NCBI RefSeq assembly: GCF_025736875.1
Contig: NZ_CP107052.1
Span: 1,228,001-1,292,000, forward strand
Origin: Candidatus Kirkpatrickella diaphorinae
GTDB taxonomy: Bacteria; Pseudomonadota; Alphaproteobacteria; Acetobacterales; Acetobacteraceae
Direction of reading: 5' to 3'
Length of the DNA: 64,000 nucleotides
Under the pieces are notes generated by a model. The model was not told the DNA's origin, did no database searches, and saw nothing but the letters and a program-made list of their open reading frames with translations. Within the stretch, counting starts at the first letter, position 1. The number at the start of each line of letters is the position of its first letter. Below, piece after piece: positions 27,358-37,098 of the stretch. The position numbers were made by a program, and so were the translations under genes.

Positions 27358-29763
27358 ATGAAGCCTCGCAAGCGGCACCGCGTTTTCACCTTGCCCCTTT
27401 TCTGTTCACCCCTCGCCCTGATGTATGAAAGTGCCGATGCCGCTGGCAGGAAACATCAACCCGATACACGGCAACACCCCGCACGCTCTCACACGGCGGC
27501 GAAAATGAGATCCGTCAATGCGCCCACCGCGCCGGAGCAGATCGTCGCGACCGCGCGTCGTGTGTGCTCCGAGCAGACGATTGGTCGTATGCAGGCACAG
27601 CGCATTCTGCCCGGAATAAGCCCTGTCAAAGCGCTACAGATACTGCCGGGCGTCGTGTTCAATAATGCCGATCCCTGGGGAAATAACGAGCAGAATGCCT
27701 CGCTCTTTATCCACGGTTTCAATCAGAACCAGCTTGGCTACACGATGGATGGCATTCCATTGGGTGATCAGGCTTACGGGAATTATAACGGCCTATCGCC
27801 GCAACGCGCCATCATCAGTGAGAATGTGCGAAGCGCAACTGTCGCCACCGGCTCAGGCGCGCTTGGCACGGCGTCAACTTCCAATCTTGGCGGCACGCTG
27901 CTCTTCACGTCGCTGGATCCGAAGACCCGTTATGGCGCCCAGCTTGACCAGAGTTTCGGGAGTTTCTCCACTTTCCGCACCTATGCGCGGCTGGATACCG
28001 GCACGTTCGGCCATGGAAACACGGCCTATATTGCCTGGGCGCGTCAGGATGCCCGCGCATGGGACTTTGCCGGTCATCAGGGGGGCCATCAGGTCAATCT
28101 GAAGTTTGTGCATAAAGGCTCAAGCGACAAATTCACTTATTTTTTCGATTGGTCCGACAAGGTTGAGCCGAATGAAGATGGGATTGTGCTCCCGAGCGGT
28201 TACGGCACGTATGTGCGGCCCTTCACTTATCCTGATTTTAATTATGCAAAAACCTATCTCAATACACCCGCCTACCGACAGGCCGGTCTGAATTACCGCA
28301 ATTATTACTCCGCCGCGCAACGGCAGGATTTTCTGACTTATTTCAAGTGGCAGCATGATTTCAGCCGCCACCTGCACTGGGATAACAGCTTTTATTACCA
28401 TCACAATCTTGGCGAAGGTGTTGTCGCAGGCCCGATCAGTGCCGCAGGTCTGCCGACTTTGTTCAGCGCCTATTTCCCGGATCAGAATGCCGGACAACTC
28501 AGCAATGTGTTTGGCGGGTCCGGCTACGCCACCCGCACGACGGAGTATTGGGATAATCGCGGCGGCGTGATGTCGACGCTGCGCTACCATCTCGGCCGTC
28601 ATGATATCGAATTAGGGGGCTGGTATGAGCGGAATAACAACACGCAGGCGCGGCGCTGGTATCCGCTTGAGGCCGATTACCCGACGACACCCTACGCGCG
28701 TCAGCAAAATGCGCTGATCAATCAGTACACGAATTATTTCTACACAAATAGCTGGATGACCCGCCTTCAGGATCGCTGGAAAATCTCGGATAAATTGACG
28801 CTTCTGGCGGGGTTCAAATCTGAACTGGTCTACACAAAAGGCACGCTGCCCGTCGCGGCCCGGCCGGGCTCACTCTCTCCGGCGACATCCATCACCGTGC
28901 CCGGGGGCCGGATTGCGGCGGTGAAGCCCTTCCTCCCCTCCTTCGGCGCATTGTGGAATATCACGCCGCATGAGCAGTTTTTTGCGAATATTCAGGAGAA
29001 TATGCGTGCTTTTCAGGCGGCAGGTTATGGCAATGCCACGCCCTGGGGTTCAACAAGCCAGGCCGCTTTCGAAAATTTCCGGGAGAATGGCAAGGTTGAA
29101 ACCTCATGGACCTATGAGACCGGCCTGCGCACCCATCATCGCTTGCATATCGGGCCACTGACGGATATTTCCGCACAGCTTGAATATTATCATGTGCATT
29201 TCTCAAACCGGCTGGTGGCCATCGCCTCAACCCAGAGCCTGTCCTCCATTATCGGTGCCGCGACGACCTTGGCGAATGTCGGCTCCGTCTCAACCAATGG
29301 CATGGATTTTTCATTCACCGCGCAGTTAGGTCCGCATTTTTCGATTTATAACGGCCTCTCTTACAATAAATCAGTGTATAATGATGATTATACTTCCGGC
29401 CATTCCACGATCCGCATCGCGGGACGCAATGTCGCAGGGCCGCCGGACTGGACCGAGAAATTTGTCGTGACCACAAATTGGGGCCGTTTTTACGGCCAGT
29501 TGATCGGTGATGTCATGGGCAAACGTTATACGACCTATATGAACGACCTCTGGGCCGCGCCAAATGCGCAATTCAGCATGAATGCCGGTTACACCATTCG
29601 GGGCATCCCGCATGTGCCGTCACTGCGCGTCCAGGGCAATATCACCAACCTGACCGGCACACGGGGCTGGACGACGGTTAATGTGGATCAGGTTTCCCGA
29701 CAGTTTACAGCCTACCCCATCGCCCCGCGCATGTATTTCCTGACACTCAGCGCTCAATGGTAA
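27358..29763 (+). CDS. TonB-dependent outer membrane receptor
   Basis: 801 residues from ATG 27358 (AAGGA 10 nt upstream; a TTG at 27319 is an unlikely longer start). Signal peptide residues 1 to about 28 end in SADA; a TonB box EQIVATAR lies at 60-67; the plug domain has the typical VKALQILPGVVF, FIHGFNQNQLGYTMDGIPLGDQ and TSNLGGTLLF segments; a long beta-barrel ends with YFLTLSAQW, whose terminal aromatic fits BAM-dependent insertion. Substrate is not evident. The glycerophosphodiesterase gene starts 11 bp downstream, which hints at uptake linked to phosphodiesters. Confidence 0.93.
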   Translation: MKPRKRHRVFTLPLFCSPLALMYESADAAGRKHQPDTRQHPARSHTAAKMRSVNAPTAPEQIVATARRVCSEQTIGRMQAQRILPGISPVKALQILPGVVFNNADPWGNNEQNASLFIHGFNQNQLGYTMDGIPLGDQAYGNYNGLSPQRAIISENVRSATVATGSGALGTASTSNLGGTLLFTSLDPKTRYGAQLDQSFGSFSTFRTYARLDTGTFGHGNTAYIAWARQDARAWDFAGHQGGHQVNLKFVHKGSSDKFTYFFDWSDKVEPNEDGIVLPSGYGTYVRPFTYPDFNYAKTYLNTPAYRQAGLNYRNYYSAAQRQDFLTYFKWQHDFSRHLHWDNSFYYHHNLGEGVVAGPISAAGLPTLFSAYFPDQNAGQLSNVFGGSGYATRTTEYWDNRGGVMSTLRYHLGRHDIELGGWYERNNNTQARRWYPLEADYPTTPYARQQNALINQYTNYFYTNSWMTRLQDRWKISDKLTLLAGFKSELVYTKGTLPVAARPGSLSPATSITVPGGRIAAVKPFLPSFGALWNITPHEQFFANIQENMRAFQAAGYGNATPWGSTSQAAFENFRENGKVETSWTYETGLRTHHRLHIGPLTDISAQLEYYHVHFSNRLVAIASTQSLSSIIGAATTLANVGSVSTNGMDFSFTAQLGPHFSIYNGLSYNKSVYNDDYTSGHSTIRIAGRNVAGPPDWTEKFVVTTNWGRFYGQLIGDVMGKRYTTYMNDLWAAPNAQFSMNAGYTIRGIPHVPSLRVQGNITNLTGTRGWTTVNVDQVSRQFTAYPIAPRMYFLTLSAQW

Positions 29764-29774
29764 GGAATAATAAT

Positions 29775-30872
29775 ATGCTGACACGTCGTCATGCCCTCCT
29801 CCTCGGCATTGCCGGGATGTGCGCACCTTCCTTTGCCGCACCCTCCCTCGCGCCGCGCCCCCTGGTTTTCGCGCATCGCGGGGCCTCCGCCCTGCGGCCG
29901 GAGCACACGCTGGCATCCTATGCGAAGGCGATGGAGGACGGGGCCGATTACATCGAACCTGACCTCGTCATGACAAAAGATGGCGTCCTCGTTGTGCGCC
30001 ATGAAAGCAATATCATCGACACGACGGATGTCGCTTCACGACATGAATTCGCTGCACGCAAGCGCACCCTTGTCATAGACGGCATCACCGAGACAGGCTG
30101 GTTCACCACCGATTTCACCCTTAAGGAACTCAAAACGCTGCGCGCGAAGGAACGCCTGCCGCAGATCCGTCCGCATAATACGCGTTATGATGGGCAGTTT
30201 GACATTCCCACCTTTGAGGAGGTGATTGATTTTGTCGCTGCCGAATCCGCCGCACGCGGCAAGATATTCGGGCTGATCCCGGAGATCAAAAATTCGACGC
30301 ATTTCCACCGCCTCGGCCTTGACCCTGAAACGATATTTCTGGAGACCATTGCGGCCCATCAATATACGCGTCACGCCCCGCTTGAACTCCAATCCTTCGA
30401 AACCGGCAATCTCAAGGCCATCGGCAGAAAAACACGCGCCATCAACCCACAGGCCCGCGTCACGTTCCTAATGGGCGCGCCGGATGAATTACCGCCTGGC
30501 CTTATGGGGAAGCCGAATGCCATGAATTTCGGCGCCTTCATGACGCCCGCCGGGCTGCAGAAAGTGCGCCGCTTTGCCGACGTCATCGGCCCTTCCAATG
30601 CGGACCTCATCCCGCGCAGAAAAGATGGGTCCTGGGGCAGGCCGACATCTCTCATCACGGATGCGCATGAGGCGGGGCTTCTCGTGCATTCCTACACGGC
30701 ACGACCGGAAAATTCTTTCCTCCCGAAGGAATTGCGCAATGGCGCCGCGCCGGAAGCCCGCAATCCTGAGGGCATGATTGCCGAGGTCAAACGCTATCTC
30801 GATATGGGTCTGGACGGCTTCTTCACAGATGACCCGGCTTTAGGACGGCTTGCCGTCGATCGGCCTGGCTGA
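29775..30872 (+). CDS. glpQ: periplasmic glycerophosphodiester phosphodiesterase
   Basis: 365 residues from ATG 29775 with AAGGA upstream. A signal peptide with two arginines (MLTRRHALLLG, cleavage near SFAA) suggests export, possibly by Tat. The GDPD TIM barrel shows the active-site residues H34-R35 (FAHRGAS), E61 and D63 in YIEPDLV, and H76 in VVRHESNI. It hydrolyses glycerophosphodiesters to glycerol-3-phosphate and an alcohol. Residues 130-170 and the long C-terminal part match the GlpQ-type periplasmic subgroup. It is likely co-transcribed with the TonB receptor. Confidence 0.92.
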   Translation: MLTRRHALLLGIAGMCAPSFAAPSLAPRPLVFAHRGASALRPEHTLASYAKAMEDGADYIEPDLVMTKDGVLVVRHESNIIDTTDVASRHEFAARKRTLVIDGITETGWFTTDFTLKELKTLRAKERLPQIRPHNTRYDGQFDIPTFEEVIDFVAAESAARGKIFGLIPEIKNSTHFHRLGLDPETIFLETIAAHQYTRHAPLELQSFETGNLKAIGRKTRAINPQARVTFLMGAPDELPPGLMGKPNAMNFGAFMTPAGLQKVRRFADVIGPSNADLIPRRKDGSWGRPTSLITDAHEAGLLVHSYTARPENSFLPKELRNGAAPEARNPEGMIAEVKRYLDMGLDGFFTDDPALGRLAVDRPG

Positions 30873-30937
30873 ATCCGCGCCGTGTCGCGCTTTTAGACTC
30901 CATCCGCGCACGCCACGCGACGCCCCGCAACATCTCT

Positions 30938-30987
30938 CGGGGGCGCGTATCGTCCCCCTTCCCTTCAGGCGGCAGTACGCGCCCCCG
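30938..30987. repeat. 12-bp perfect inverted repeat between glpQ and lptF
   Basis: CGGGGGCGCGTA (30938-30949) and TACGCGCCCCCG (30976-30987) form a perfect 12-bp stem with a 26-nt loop, 66 bp after glpQ and 77 bp before lptF. No T-run follows on either strand. It may act as a transcription attenuating/terminating hairpin or as a stability element in the lptF leader. Confidence 0.65.
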
Positions 30988-31064
30988 AAATCGGCAATGC
31001 AAAATAACGTTCAGGATCTGCTTTGCCCCTTTGAGCTTGGCTTGGGAGCAGGTATGAGAAAAAT

Positions 31065-32210
31065 ATGTCCGCGCCGCCAACCCTTTTTCAGCGCTTCTTT
31101 CCGACGACGCTGCTTGATCGCTACGTCCTCAAGCAATTGGCGTTAGGGCTGACGGGCATCACGACAGGCGCCATCGCGTTGATCTGGCTGATGCAGTCAC
31201 TGCGCTTTGTCTCCCTCGTCGTGGATCGCGGGCTTTCGCTGCGGGTGTTTATCGAGCTGACCGGCCTGATGATTCCGTCATTCCTCGCTGTCATCCTGCC
31301 GATCACCACTTTCCTCGTCATTCTCTTCGGTTATCAGCGTATGACGAGTGACCGGGAAACCACCGTGATGCAGGCGGCGGGGCTTTCCGCCTCTCAAATG
31401 GCGCGGCCCGGCGTCATCTGCGCCACCATCGCGACCGTACTCTGCTATCTGCTCAATCTCTGGATTGTCCCGACTTCCTATCATTCCTTCAAGAAATATC
31501 AGTTCGAAATCCGGAACCGCCTTGCCGCCTATCTGATCCAGGAAGGTGTTTTTACGCCGCTTTCAAAAGATATGACGGTCTATGTGCGCAGTAAGGACCG
31601 TAATGGCCAGTTACGGGGCATTTTTGTCGAAGATGACCGCCTGCCGCAAAGCCATGCCACAATTCTGGCGGAATATGGCTCGATGATCGTCGTCGACGAT
31701 GTGCCACATGTTGTACTTTATAACGGCTCGCGACAGGAAATCGACAAGCATAATGGAAGGCTGGATGTCTTGACCTTTAAGCGAAATCTCATTGACCTCA
31801 CTTCCAAAAATCACACGGCGCGGCAACCGCGGGATGCGGGGGAAATGTCGATTTCGGAATTATTAAATCCTGAAAATGCCAGTGTCAGCCCCCGCGACCG
31901 CGGTAAATTCGCGGTCGAAGCCTGGAAGCGCCTGACATCCCCCCTGACCGCGCTTTCTTACGGGATGGTCGCGCTTTTCACCGTCCTGAGCGGTGCCTTC
32001 TCGCGTCACGGTAACGTCAAGCGGCCCTTTATCGCAATCCTGACAGTGGTGGCGATGATCGCCCTCAACCTTCTGCTGCAGAATCTGACAAGCCGCAATT
32101 TACAGCTCGTCCCCCTGATGTGGCTCGTCGCCGGGCTGCCCGCCGCCTTGTGCGCCGGGCTGTTATTCGGGCCTGAACTCCGGCAGCGTTTACGGCCCCG
32201 TCTCTCCTGA
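31065..32210 (+). CDS. lptF: LPS export ABC transporter permease LptF
   Basis: 381 residues: three N-terminal membrane helices, a periplasmic beta-jellyroll (about 135-265) and three C-terminal helices, the LptF/YjgP layout. Conserved segments include LDRYVLKQL near residue 16, the coupling stretch SDRETTVMQAAGLS that contacts the LptB ATPase, and WKRLTSPLTALSYGMVALF. With LptG and LptB it extracts LPS from the inner membrane. It is first of lptF-lptG-lptD-surA-rsmA. Confidence 0.95.
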   Translation: MSAPPTLFQRFFPTTLLDRYVLKQLALGLTGITTGAIALIWLMQSLRFVSLVVDRGLSLRVFIELTGLMIPSFLAVILPITTFLVILFGYQRMTSDRETTVMQAAGLSASQMARPGVICATIATVLCYLLNLWIVPTSYHSFKKYQFEIRNRLAAYLIQEGVFTPLSKDMTVYVRSKDRNGQLRGIFVEDDRLPQSHATILAEYGSMIVVDDVPHVVLYNGSRQEIDKHNGRLDVLTFKRNLIDLTSKNHTARQPRDAGEMSISELLNPENASVSPRDRGKFAVEAWKRLTSPLTALSYGMVALFTVLSGAFSRHGNVKRPFIAILTVVAMIALNLLLQNLTSRNLQLVPLMWLVAGLPAALCAGLLFGPELRQRLRPRLS

Positions 32211-32211
32211 C

Positions 32212-33348
32212 ATGGCGGCAGCTTCACCCCCTTCCGCGCACCGTGTCGGTGTCTCCGTCACGCTTGCCCTTTATGTCGGGCGCTCTTTCACCTGGGTTGT
32301 CATTGCCATGGTTCTGGCCCTGACCGGGCTGGTTTCACTTTTCGATTTTATTGACCTGCTGCGACGTGTCTCCACAAAACCTGACGTGCCTACCACCCTC
32401 GTTTTTGAGATTGCAGGGCTGCACATTCCTTATTTCATGATTCTCATCATGCCTTTCGGGATTCTGCTCGGCGGTATCGTCTGTTTCTGGCGCCTGACAC
32501 GTACATCGGAATTGATCGTCGCCCGGGCGGCGGGCATTTCCGCCTGGCAGTTTCTGACGGCGCCCCTCGCCGCGGCGCTGCTGATCGGCGGGCTGGGCAC
32601 GACGGCAATTTCGCCCCTCTCATCTTTCATGTTCCGCCAGGCTGAACTCCTGGACCAGACTTATCTTCAGACCGGTGGCGGCCCCCTGACATTTAACGGC
32701 ACCAATCTTTGGCTGCGAGAGGCGGAACCGGATAAAGGCGTCGCCATCATCCATGCTGAGAATGTCCACCGGGAAGGCGTGTCGCTGCGCCTCGGGACCG
32801 TCTCGATTTTTCGTCTGGATGACCGTGACCACCTGATTGAACGCCTGACCGCCAGCTCCGGCCGCCTCATTGAGGGTTTCTGGGCGCTTGAAGGCGTGTC
32901 GATGGTGCGGCCGAACCACCTGCCGGACCAGATCGGCAACACAAAAATCCCGACCAGCCTGACATTAGGCCGGGTTGAGCAGAGTTTCGCCTCGCCTGAC
33001 ACGCTGTCAATCTGGGCGCTTCCCCGATTTATCCGGCTGCTTCAGGCGTCCGGTTTTTCAACGATCCGTCACAGATTACATTTCCAGACACTCTTGGCGT
33101 TGCCGATACTTTGTGGGACGATGGCCCTCGTCTCTGCCGGGTTTTCAATGCGCCCAACGCGGCGCGGCGGTGTCGCGCGGATGCTTGGCTCCGGCGTTGC
33201 TGCCGGGTTTGCCTTGTTCAGCGTTTCCAAGATCGCGGCCCAGTTTGGCGAATCGGGGGCACTGCCGCCCCTTCTTGCCGCGTGGGCGCCGACAATTGCC
33301 GGTTTGTGTCTCGCTGTGGCGCTATTGCTACATTTGGAGGATGGTTAA
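32212..33348 (+). CDS. lptG: LPS export ABC transporter permease LptG
   Basis: 378 residues with the same architecture as LptF: membrane helices, a periplasmic jellyroll (about 140-260) and a final helix bundle. The coupling segment reads TRTSELIVARAAGISAWQFL. It is the partner permease in the LptB2FG complex. It begins 1 bp after the lptF stop, and its own stop TAA overlaps the lptD ATG by 1 bp. Confidence 0.95.
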   Translation: MAAASPPSAHRVGVSVTLALYVGRSFTWVVIAMVLALTGLVSLFDFIDLLRRVSTKPDVPTTLVFEIAGLHIPYFMILIMPFGILLGGIVCFWRLTRTSELIVARAAGISAWQFLTAPLAAALLIGGLGTTAISPLSSFMFRQAELLDQTYLQTGGGPLTFNGTNLWLREAEPDKGVAIIHAENVHREGVSLRLGTVSIFRLDDRDHLIERLTASSGRLIEGFWALEGVSMVRPNHLPDQIGNTKIPTSLTLGRVEQSFASPDTLSIWALPRFIRLLQASGFSTIRHRLHFQTLLALPILCGTMALVSAGFSMRPTRRGGVARMLGSGVAAGFALFSVSKIAAQFGESGALPPLLAAWAPTIAGLCLAVALLLHLEDG

Positions 33349-35663
33349 TGGCGGGTAAGCGGCGCAGAAACGGGCACCGGCGGAGAAATCTCGCCGCTGT
33401 AGCCCTGTTGGGCGGCGTCGGGCTGACAACGCATGACAGCGCCAAGGCAGGCGGGATGCGTCGGGAGCCGGGGCCGAAAGTCAATATCGGCAAAACCTCC
33501 TCCTCAAGTGAGCCCGTCACTTACCTCGCTGATCACGAATCCTACACGAAAGATGGCGTCGCCACCTGGTCCGGCAATGTTCAGGTCTGGCAGGGTGATC
33601 AGGCTATGCGCGCCGATAAGATCGTTTATGACCGGAATTCAGGCATTATGCGCGCGATGGGCCATATCGCCATGATCGAGCCCGATAACAGCACGATTTT
33701 CACCAATACGCTGGAATTGAGCAATGGCATGCATAATGCCATTGCGCGCGGCATTTACATCCGGATGCAGGATAACGCCAAAATCGCTGCGAACGGAATG
33801 AGAAGGACGGATAGCCGGATCAATGACCTCAGCAAGGTGATTTATACGGCGTGCAAAACCTGTGAAAAAAATCCGGACAAACCACCTTTCTGGCAAATCC
33901 GGGCTTATGACGCCAAGCAGGATTCGGAGCATAAAAGGATAGAATTCTCCCACGCTTATCTTCAGTTTTTCGGGGTGCCTGTCTTTTATTTCCCGTTATT
34001 TTCCATGACGGACCCGACCGTGAAACGGCAAAGCGGCTTCCTCATGCCCGGTATCAGCCCGCATGACCGCTATCTCGGCACTTACGCCACCATCCCCTAT
34101 TACTGGGTCATTAATGACTCGCAGGATATGACGGTGCAGGCCCTCGTCTCCACGCGTACCGGCCCGCAGATCAGCGCGCAATATCGAAATAATCTCCGCT
34201 TCGGGAAGATCCGCTTTACGGGCGGCGTTGCTGATGCGACCCGTCACAACACGTCCTTCCTGAACTTCCTCGATAATCGGACGGAAAGCACAAGCACGAC
34301 AGGCATACAGGGTTATGCGCGCGGTAAGGTTGATTTCGTCATTAACCGCAACTGGCGCGCCGGGGCTAATGTCAATGTTGCCTCTTCAGCAAATTACATG
34401 CGCGACTACCGCATCACCGGTTACGGTAACGAAGTTCTTGCCTCTGACGGGTTTGTCGAAGGCTTCGGCGTTGGGTCCTGGGCGCGCCTGGATGCGCAGC
34501 TTTATCAGGGGCTGAATCAGGGCGTCATTCAAAACGCGCAATTGCCTTTTGTGCTGCCTCGTTTCAGTTATGGCTTTCAGGCGCAGCGTGATCCGCTCGG
34601 GGGTGTCTTCTCGCTGAATACGACGGATTTCGTTGTTTACCGCCCTGAAGGTGTCAATACCGATCGGGCGCAAATCCGCCTCAATTGGGATCGGCCTTTC
34701 CATAACGCGCTCGGGCAGGAATGGCTGTTTACATTGCGTCTCGATGCGGCAGGGTATCAGGCCAGCCATTACCGTCAGCAACCCCTTTATGCACCGATCG
34801 GCGGCACGCACACGTCAGGCCAGTTCCTCCCCACAGCGGCGCTGAAAGTCAGCTGGCCTTTCATGCGCAGTTTCGCGCACGGCGCCGGGGTGCAGATCAT
34901 TGAACCGATCGCGCAGATCATCGCATCCCCGACACGGTTTTATAAACCGACCAGCCTCATCCCGAATGAGGACAGCTTCCAATATGAGTTCACGGACAGC
35001 ACGCTCTTTTCCCTCAACCGTTATAACGGGACGGATCGGCTTGATAGCGGAGTACGCGGTAATATCGGGCTGCATGGCAATTGGACATGGCACGGGCACG
35101 TAATCGATTTCCTCGTCGGGGAGAGCATTCAGAGGTCAATCGACCCTTACCGCTCACCTTATGACGGGCTGGGACATCACTTATCGAGCCCGGTGGGCCG
35201 CATCCGGCTGAGCCCCAACCGCTTTGTCGATCTGACAGTGCGCGGCCGTTACAACCCTTACGGGAAGCCCTTTGATTACGGTGAAGCCCTGTTGAATACG
35301 GGGGTTAATCACTTCCACGTCAATGCGGGCTATATTTACGAGCCCATCACACCTTATTACCTCTATCAGCAGAATTACCGCTTCAATCAGGTTTCACGCG
35401 CGTACTCCACCCCGATCAGCGAAATCACCGCCGGGGTTAATGGCGATTATGGTCATTATCACGCATCCGTTTACGGGCGTCGCTCGTTATCACGCAAGGA
35501 GTTCGTCAGTATCGGCGGCGATGTCGGTTACGCCAATGATTGCTTCGGCTTGGACGTTATGTTTATCAAACAATATACTTTCATTGGGGGGCAGCAGCGC
35601 AATACGACGGTGCTCTTCAATTTCACTCTGAAAACCATCGGAACCTTCGGGATAAACGGCTGA
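33348..35663 (+). CDS. lptD: LPS-assembly outer membrane protein LptD
   Basis: 771 residues from ATG 33348, which overlaps the lptG stop; the frame is open further upstream inside lptG but that is not used. A basic N-terminus (MAGKRRRNGHRRR) precedes a signal peptide ending near AKAGG. The OstA/LptA-like jellyroll spans about 45-170 (TWSGNVQVWQGDQAMRADKI), and the YTACKTCEKNPDKPPFWQIRA segment holds the paired cysteines typical of LptD; a C-terminal barrel of about 550 residues follows. It inserts LPS into the outer leaflet. No lptE is visible nearby. Confidence 0.94.
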   Translation: MAGKRRRNGHRRRNLAAVALLGGVGLTTHDSAKAGGMRREPGPKVNIGKTSSSSEPVTYLADHESYTKDGVATWSGNVQVWQGDQAMRADKIVYDRNSGIMRAMGHIAMIEPDNSTIFTNTLELSNGMHNAIARGIYIRMQDNAKIAANGMRRTDSRINDLSKVIYTACKTCEKNPDKPPFWQIRAYDAKQDSEHKRIEFSHAYLQFFGVPVFYFPLFSMTDPTVKRQSGFLMPGISPHDRYLGTYATIPYYWVINDSQDMTVQALVSTRTGPQISAQYRNNLRFGKIRFTGGVADATRHNTSFLNFLDNRTESTSTTGIQGYARGKVDFVINRNWRAGANVNVASSANYMRDYRITGYGNEVLASDGFVEGFGVGSWARLDAQLYQGLNQGVIQNAQLPFVLPRFSYGFQAQRDPLGGVFSLNTTDFVVYRPEGVNTDRAQIRLNWDRPFHNALGQEWLFTLRLDAAGYQASHYRQQPLYAPIGGTHTSGQFLPTAALKVSWPFMRSFAHGAGVQIIEPIAQIIASPTRFYKPTSLIPNEDSFQYEFTDSTLFSLNRYNGTDRLDSGVRGNIGLHGNWTWHGHVIDFLVGESIQRSIDPYRSPYDGLGHHLSSPVGRIRLSPNRFVDLTVRGRYNPYGKPFDYGEALLNTGVNHFHVNAGYIYEPITPYYLYQQNYRFNQVSRAYSTPISEITAGVNGDYGHYHASVYGRRSLSRKEFVSIGGDVGYANDCFGLDVMFIKQYTFIGGQQRNTTVLFNFTLKTIGTFGING

Positions 35664-35671
35664 TATTGATC

Positions 35672-37069
35672 GTGACCTTCACACTCCATAATTTCCGTCG
35701 TCGCTCTTTGAGAGGCATGTCTCACAGTCTGATCGCGGTCAGCCTTCTGAGCCTCAGCCACATCACCCCCGCCGACGCCGCGCATGGCCGGCACGCCGCG
35801 ACAAAGCATCGCGCCGTCAAGAAGCTCGACGCCGCGGCACCTCCGGAAGCGCAGATCATCGGCACTATCAATGGCCAGGTTCTGACCGAGCGTGACGTCG
35901 AAAATCGCGGCCGCCTCTTCGCCCTCTCGACCGGTTTATCGATCAGCCCCGAATTGATGCAGCGCCTGCGCCCCCAGATCATCCGGCAACTGGTTGATGA
36001 GCGCATCAAAACGCAGGAGCTGTTGAAACGGCACATCAACATCCCGCCCCAGCAGATCGCCGACACGATCCGCAATATCGAAGCCCGGAACGGGATGCCA
36101 ACCGACGCGCTGCGCAGCCGCCTGCGCAATGATGGCGTTTCCCTGTCGACACTGATCGACCAGATCCGCGTTCAACTTGGCTGGATGACGATTTTACGTC
36201 AGGAAGTGGGCGGACGGGCGCGCATCACCGCACGGGAAATTGAGCAGCGTGAAGCGGCGCTTAAAGCTGAGGAAGGGCGCCCGCAATATAATGTCAGTGA
36301 GATCTTCGTCCCGGTCGCTGACCCGCGTCACCCGGAGCCGGAACTGGAATTTACCAAAACCATCATCGCCGAGCTCCGGAAAGGCGCGCCCTTCCCCATT
36401 GTCGCGGCCCAATTCTCCCGCGCGCAGACGGCTTTGGATGGGGGTGCTCTCGGATGGGTTCAGGAGGATAGTCTCGACCCGCCTGTCGTCGCCATTGTGC
36501 GCGCCATGCCGATCGGCGCGATCTCCAACCCCATTCAGGTGGCAGGGGGTTATGATATCGTGACCGTCCATGCTCGGCGCACGGTCGGGCATCAATTGGC
36601 GAATCTGGTCACGTTACGTCAGGCTTTCTTCCCTTTCACCTCAGCTTTGAACCCGCGGAACCCGACTGAGCAGCAGAAACAGGCGCTTGACCGGGCCACC
36701 AGCGCCGTCAAACGCGTGCGCGGCTGTGACGCCATGGAGCAGCTCAATAAGTCACTGGGGGAGAAGCGCCCCTCTGACCCCGGGAATGGGTCCAGCCTTG
36801 TCCTTGACCGCATGAATGAGCAGATGAAATCCGTCATCAGTCATCTCGGTATCGGCGTCCCCAGCAAACCGCTTGTCTCCCCGGACGGGATTGCGCTGAT
36901 CATGGTTTGCGCCCGAGAGCAGAAAAACGTTGCGCAGCAATCACCCAGCGAAATCGCGGATAATCTGTTGAATGAACGCGTTGAACAAGCCTCTCGACAG
37001 CTCGAGCGCGATCTGGAACGCCGTTCCGTCATCAAACTGCGCCCGAACGCCCATGCATCCGCGCATTAA
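35672..37069 (+). CDS. surA: periplasmic peptidyl-prolyl isomerase/chaperone SurA
   Basis: About 465 residues from GTG 35672, chosen because it supplies a basic n-region (NFRRRSLRG) before the hydrophobic signal peptide ending in PADA; ATG 35717 (450 aa) is the alternative. An N-terminal SurA chaperone domain (INGQVLTERDVENR, LVDERIKTQELLKRH) is followed by a parvulin PpiC domain containing VSEIFVPV, GGALGWVQEDSLDPPV and IQVAGGYDIVTVHARR, then a helical C-terminus. It escorts outer membrane proteins such as LptD through the periplasm. Confidence 0.92.
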   Translation: MTFTLHNFRRRSLRGMSHSLIAVSLLSLSHITPADAAHGRHAATKHRAVKKLDAAAPPEAQIIGTINGQVLTERDVENRGRLFALSTGLSISPELMQRLRPQIIRQLVDERIKTQELLKRHINIPPQQIADTIRNIEARNGMPTDALRSRLRNDGVSLSTLIDQIRVQLGWMTILRQEVGGRARITAREIEQREAALKAEEGRPQYNVSEIFVPVADPRHPEPELEFTKTIIAELRKGAPFPIVAAQFSRAQTALDGGALGWVQEDSLDPPVVAIVRAMPIGAISNPIQVAGGYDIVTVHARRTVGHQLANLVTLRQAFFPFTSALNPRNPTEQQKQALDRATSAVKRVRGCDAMEQLNKSLGEKRPSDPGNGSSLVLDRMNEQMKSVISHLGIGVPSKPLVSPDGIALIMVCAREQKNVAQQSPSEIADNLLNERVEQASRQLERDLERRSVIKLRPNAHASAH

Positions 37070-37098
37070 TTTCGGCTTCTGTAAGGTCTGATCGGTCT

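Noticed and set aside
33111-33347. N-terminal extension of lptD inside lptG
   Set aside because: The residues are a frame-shadow of LptG; ATG 33348 overlaps the lptG stop and gives a proper signal peptide.
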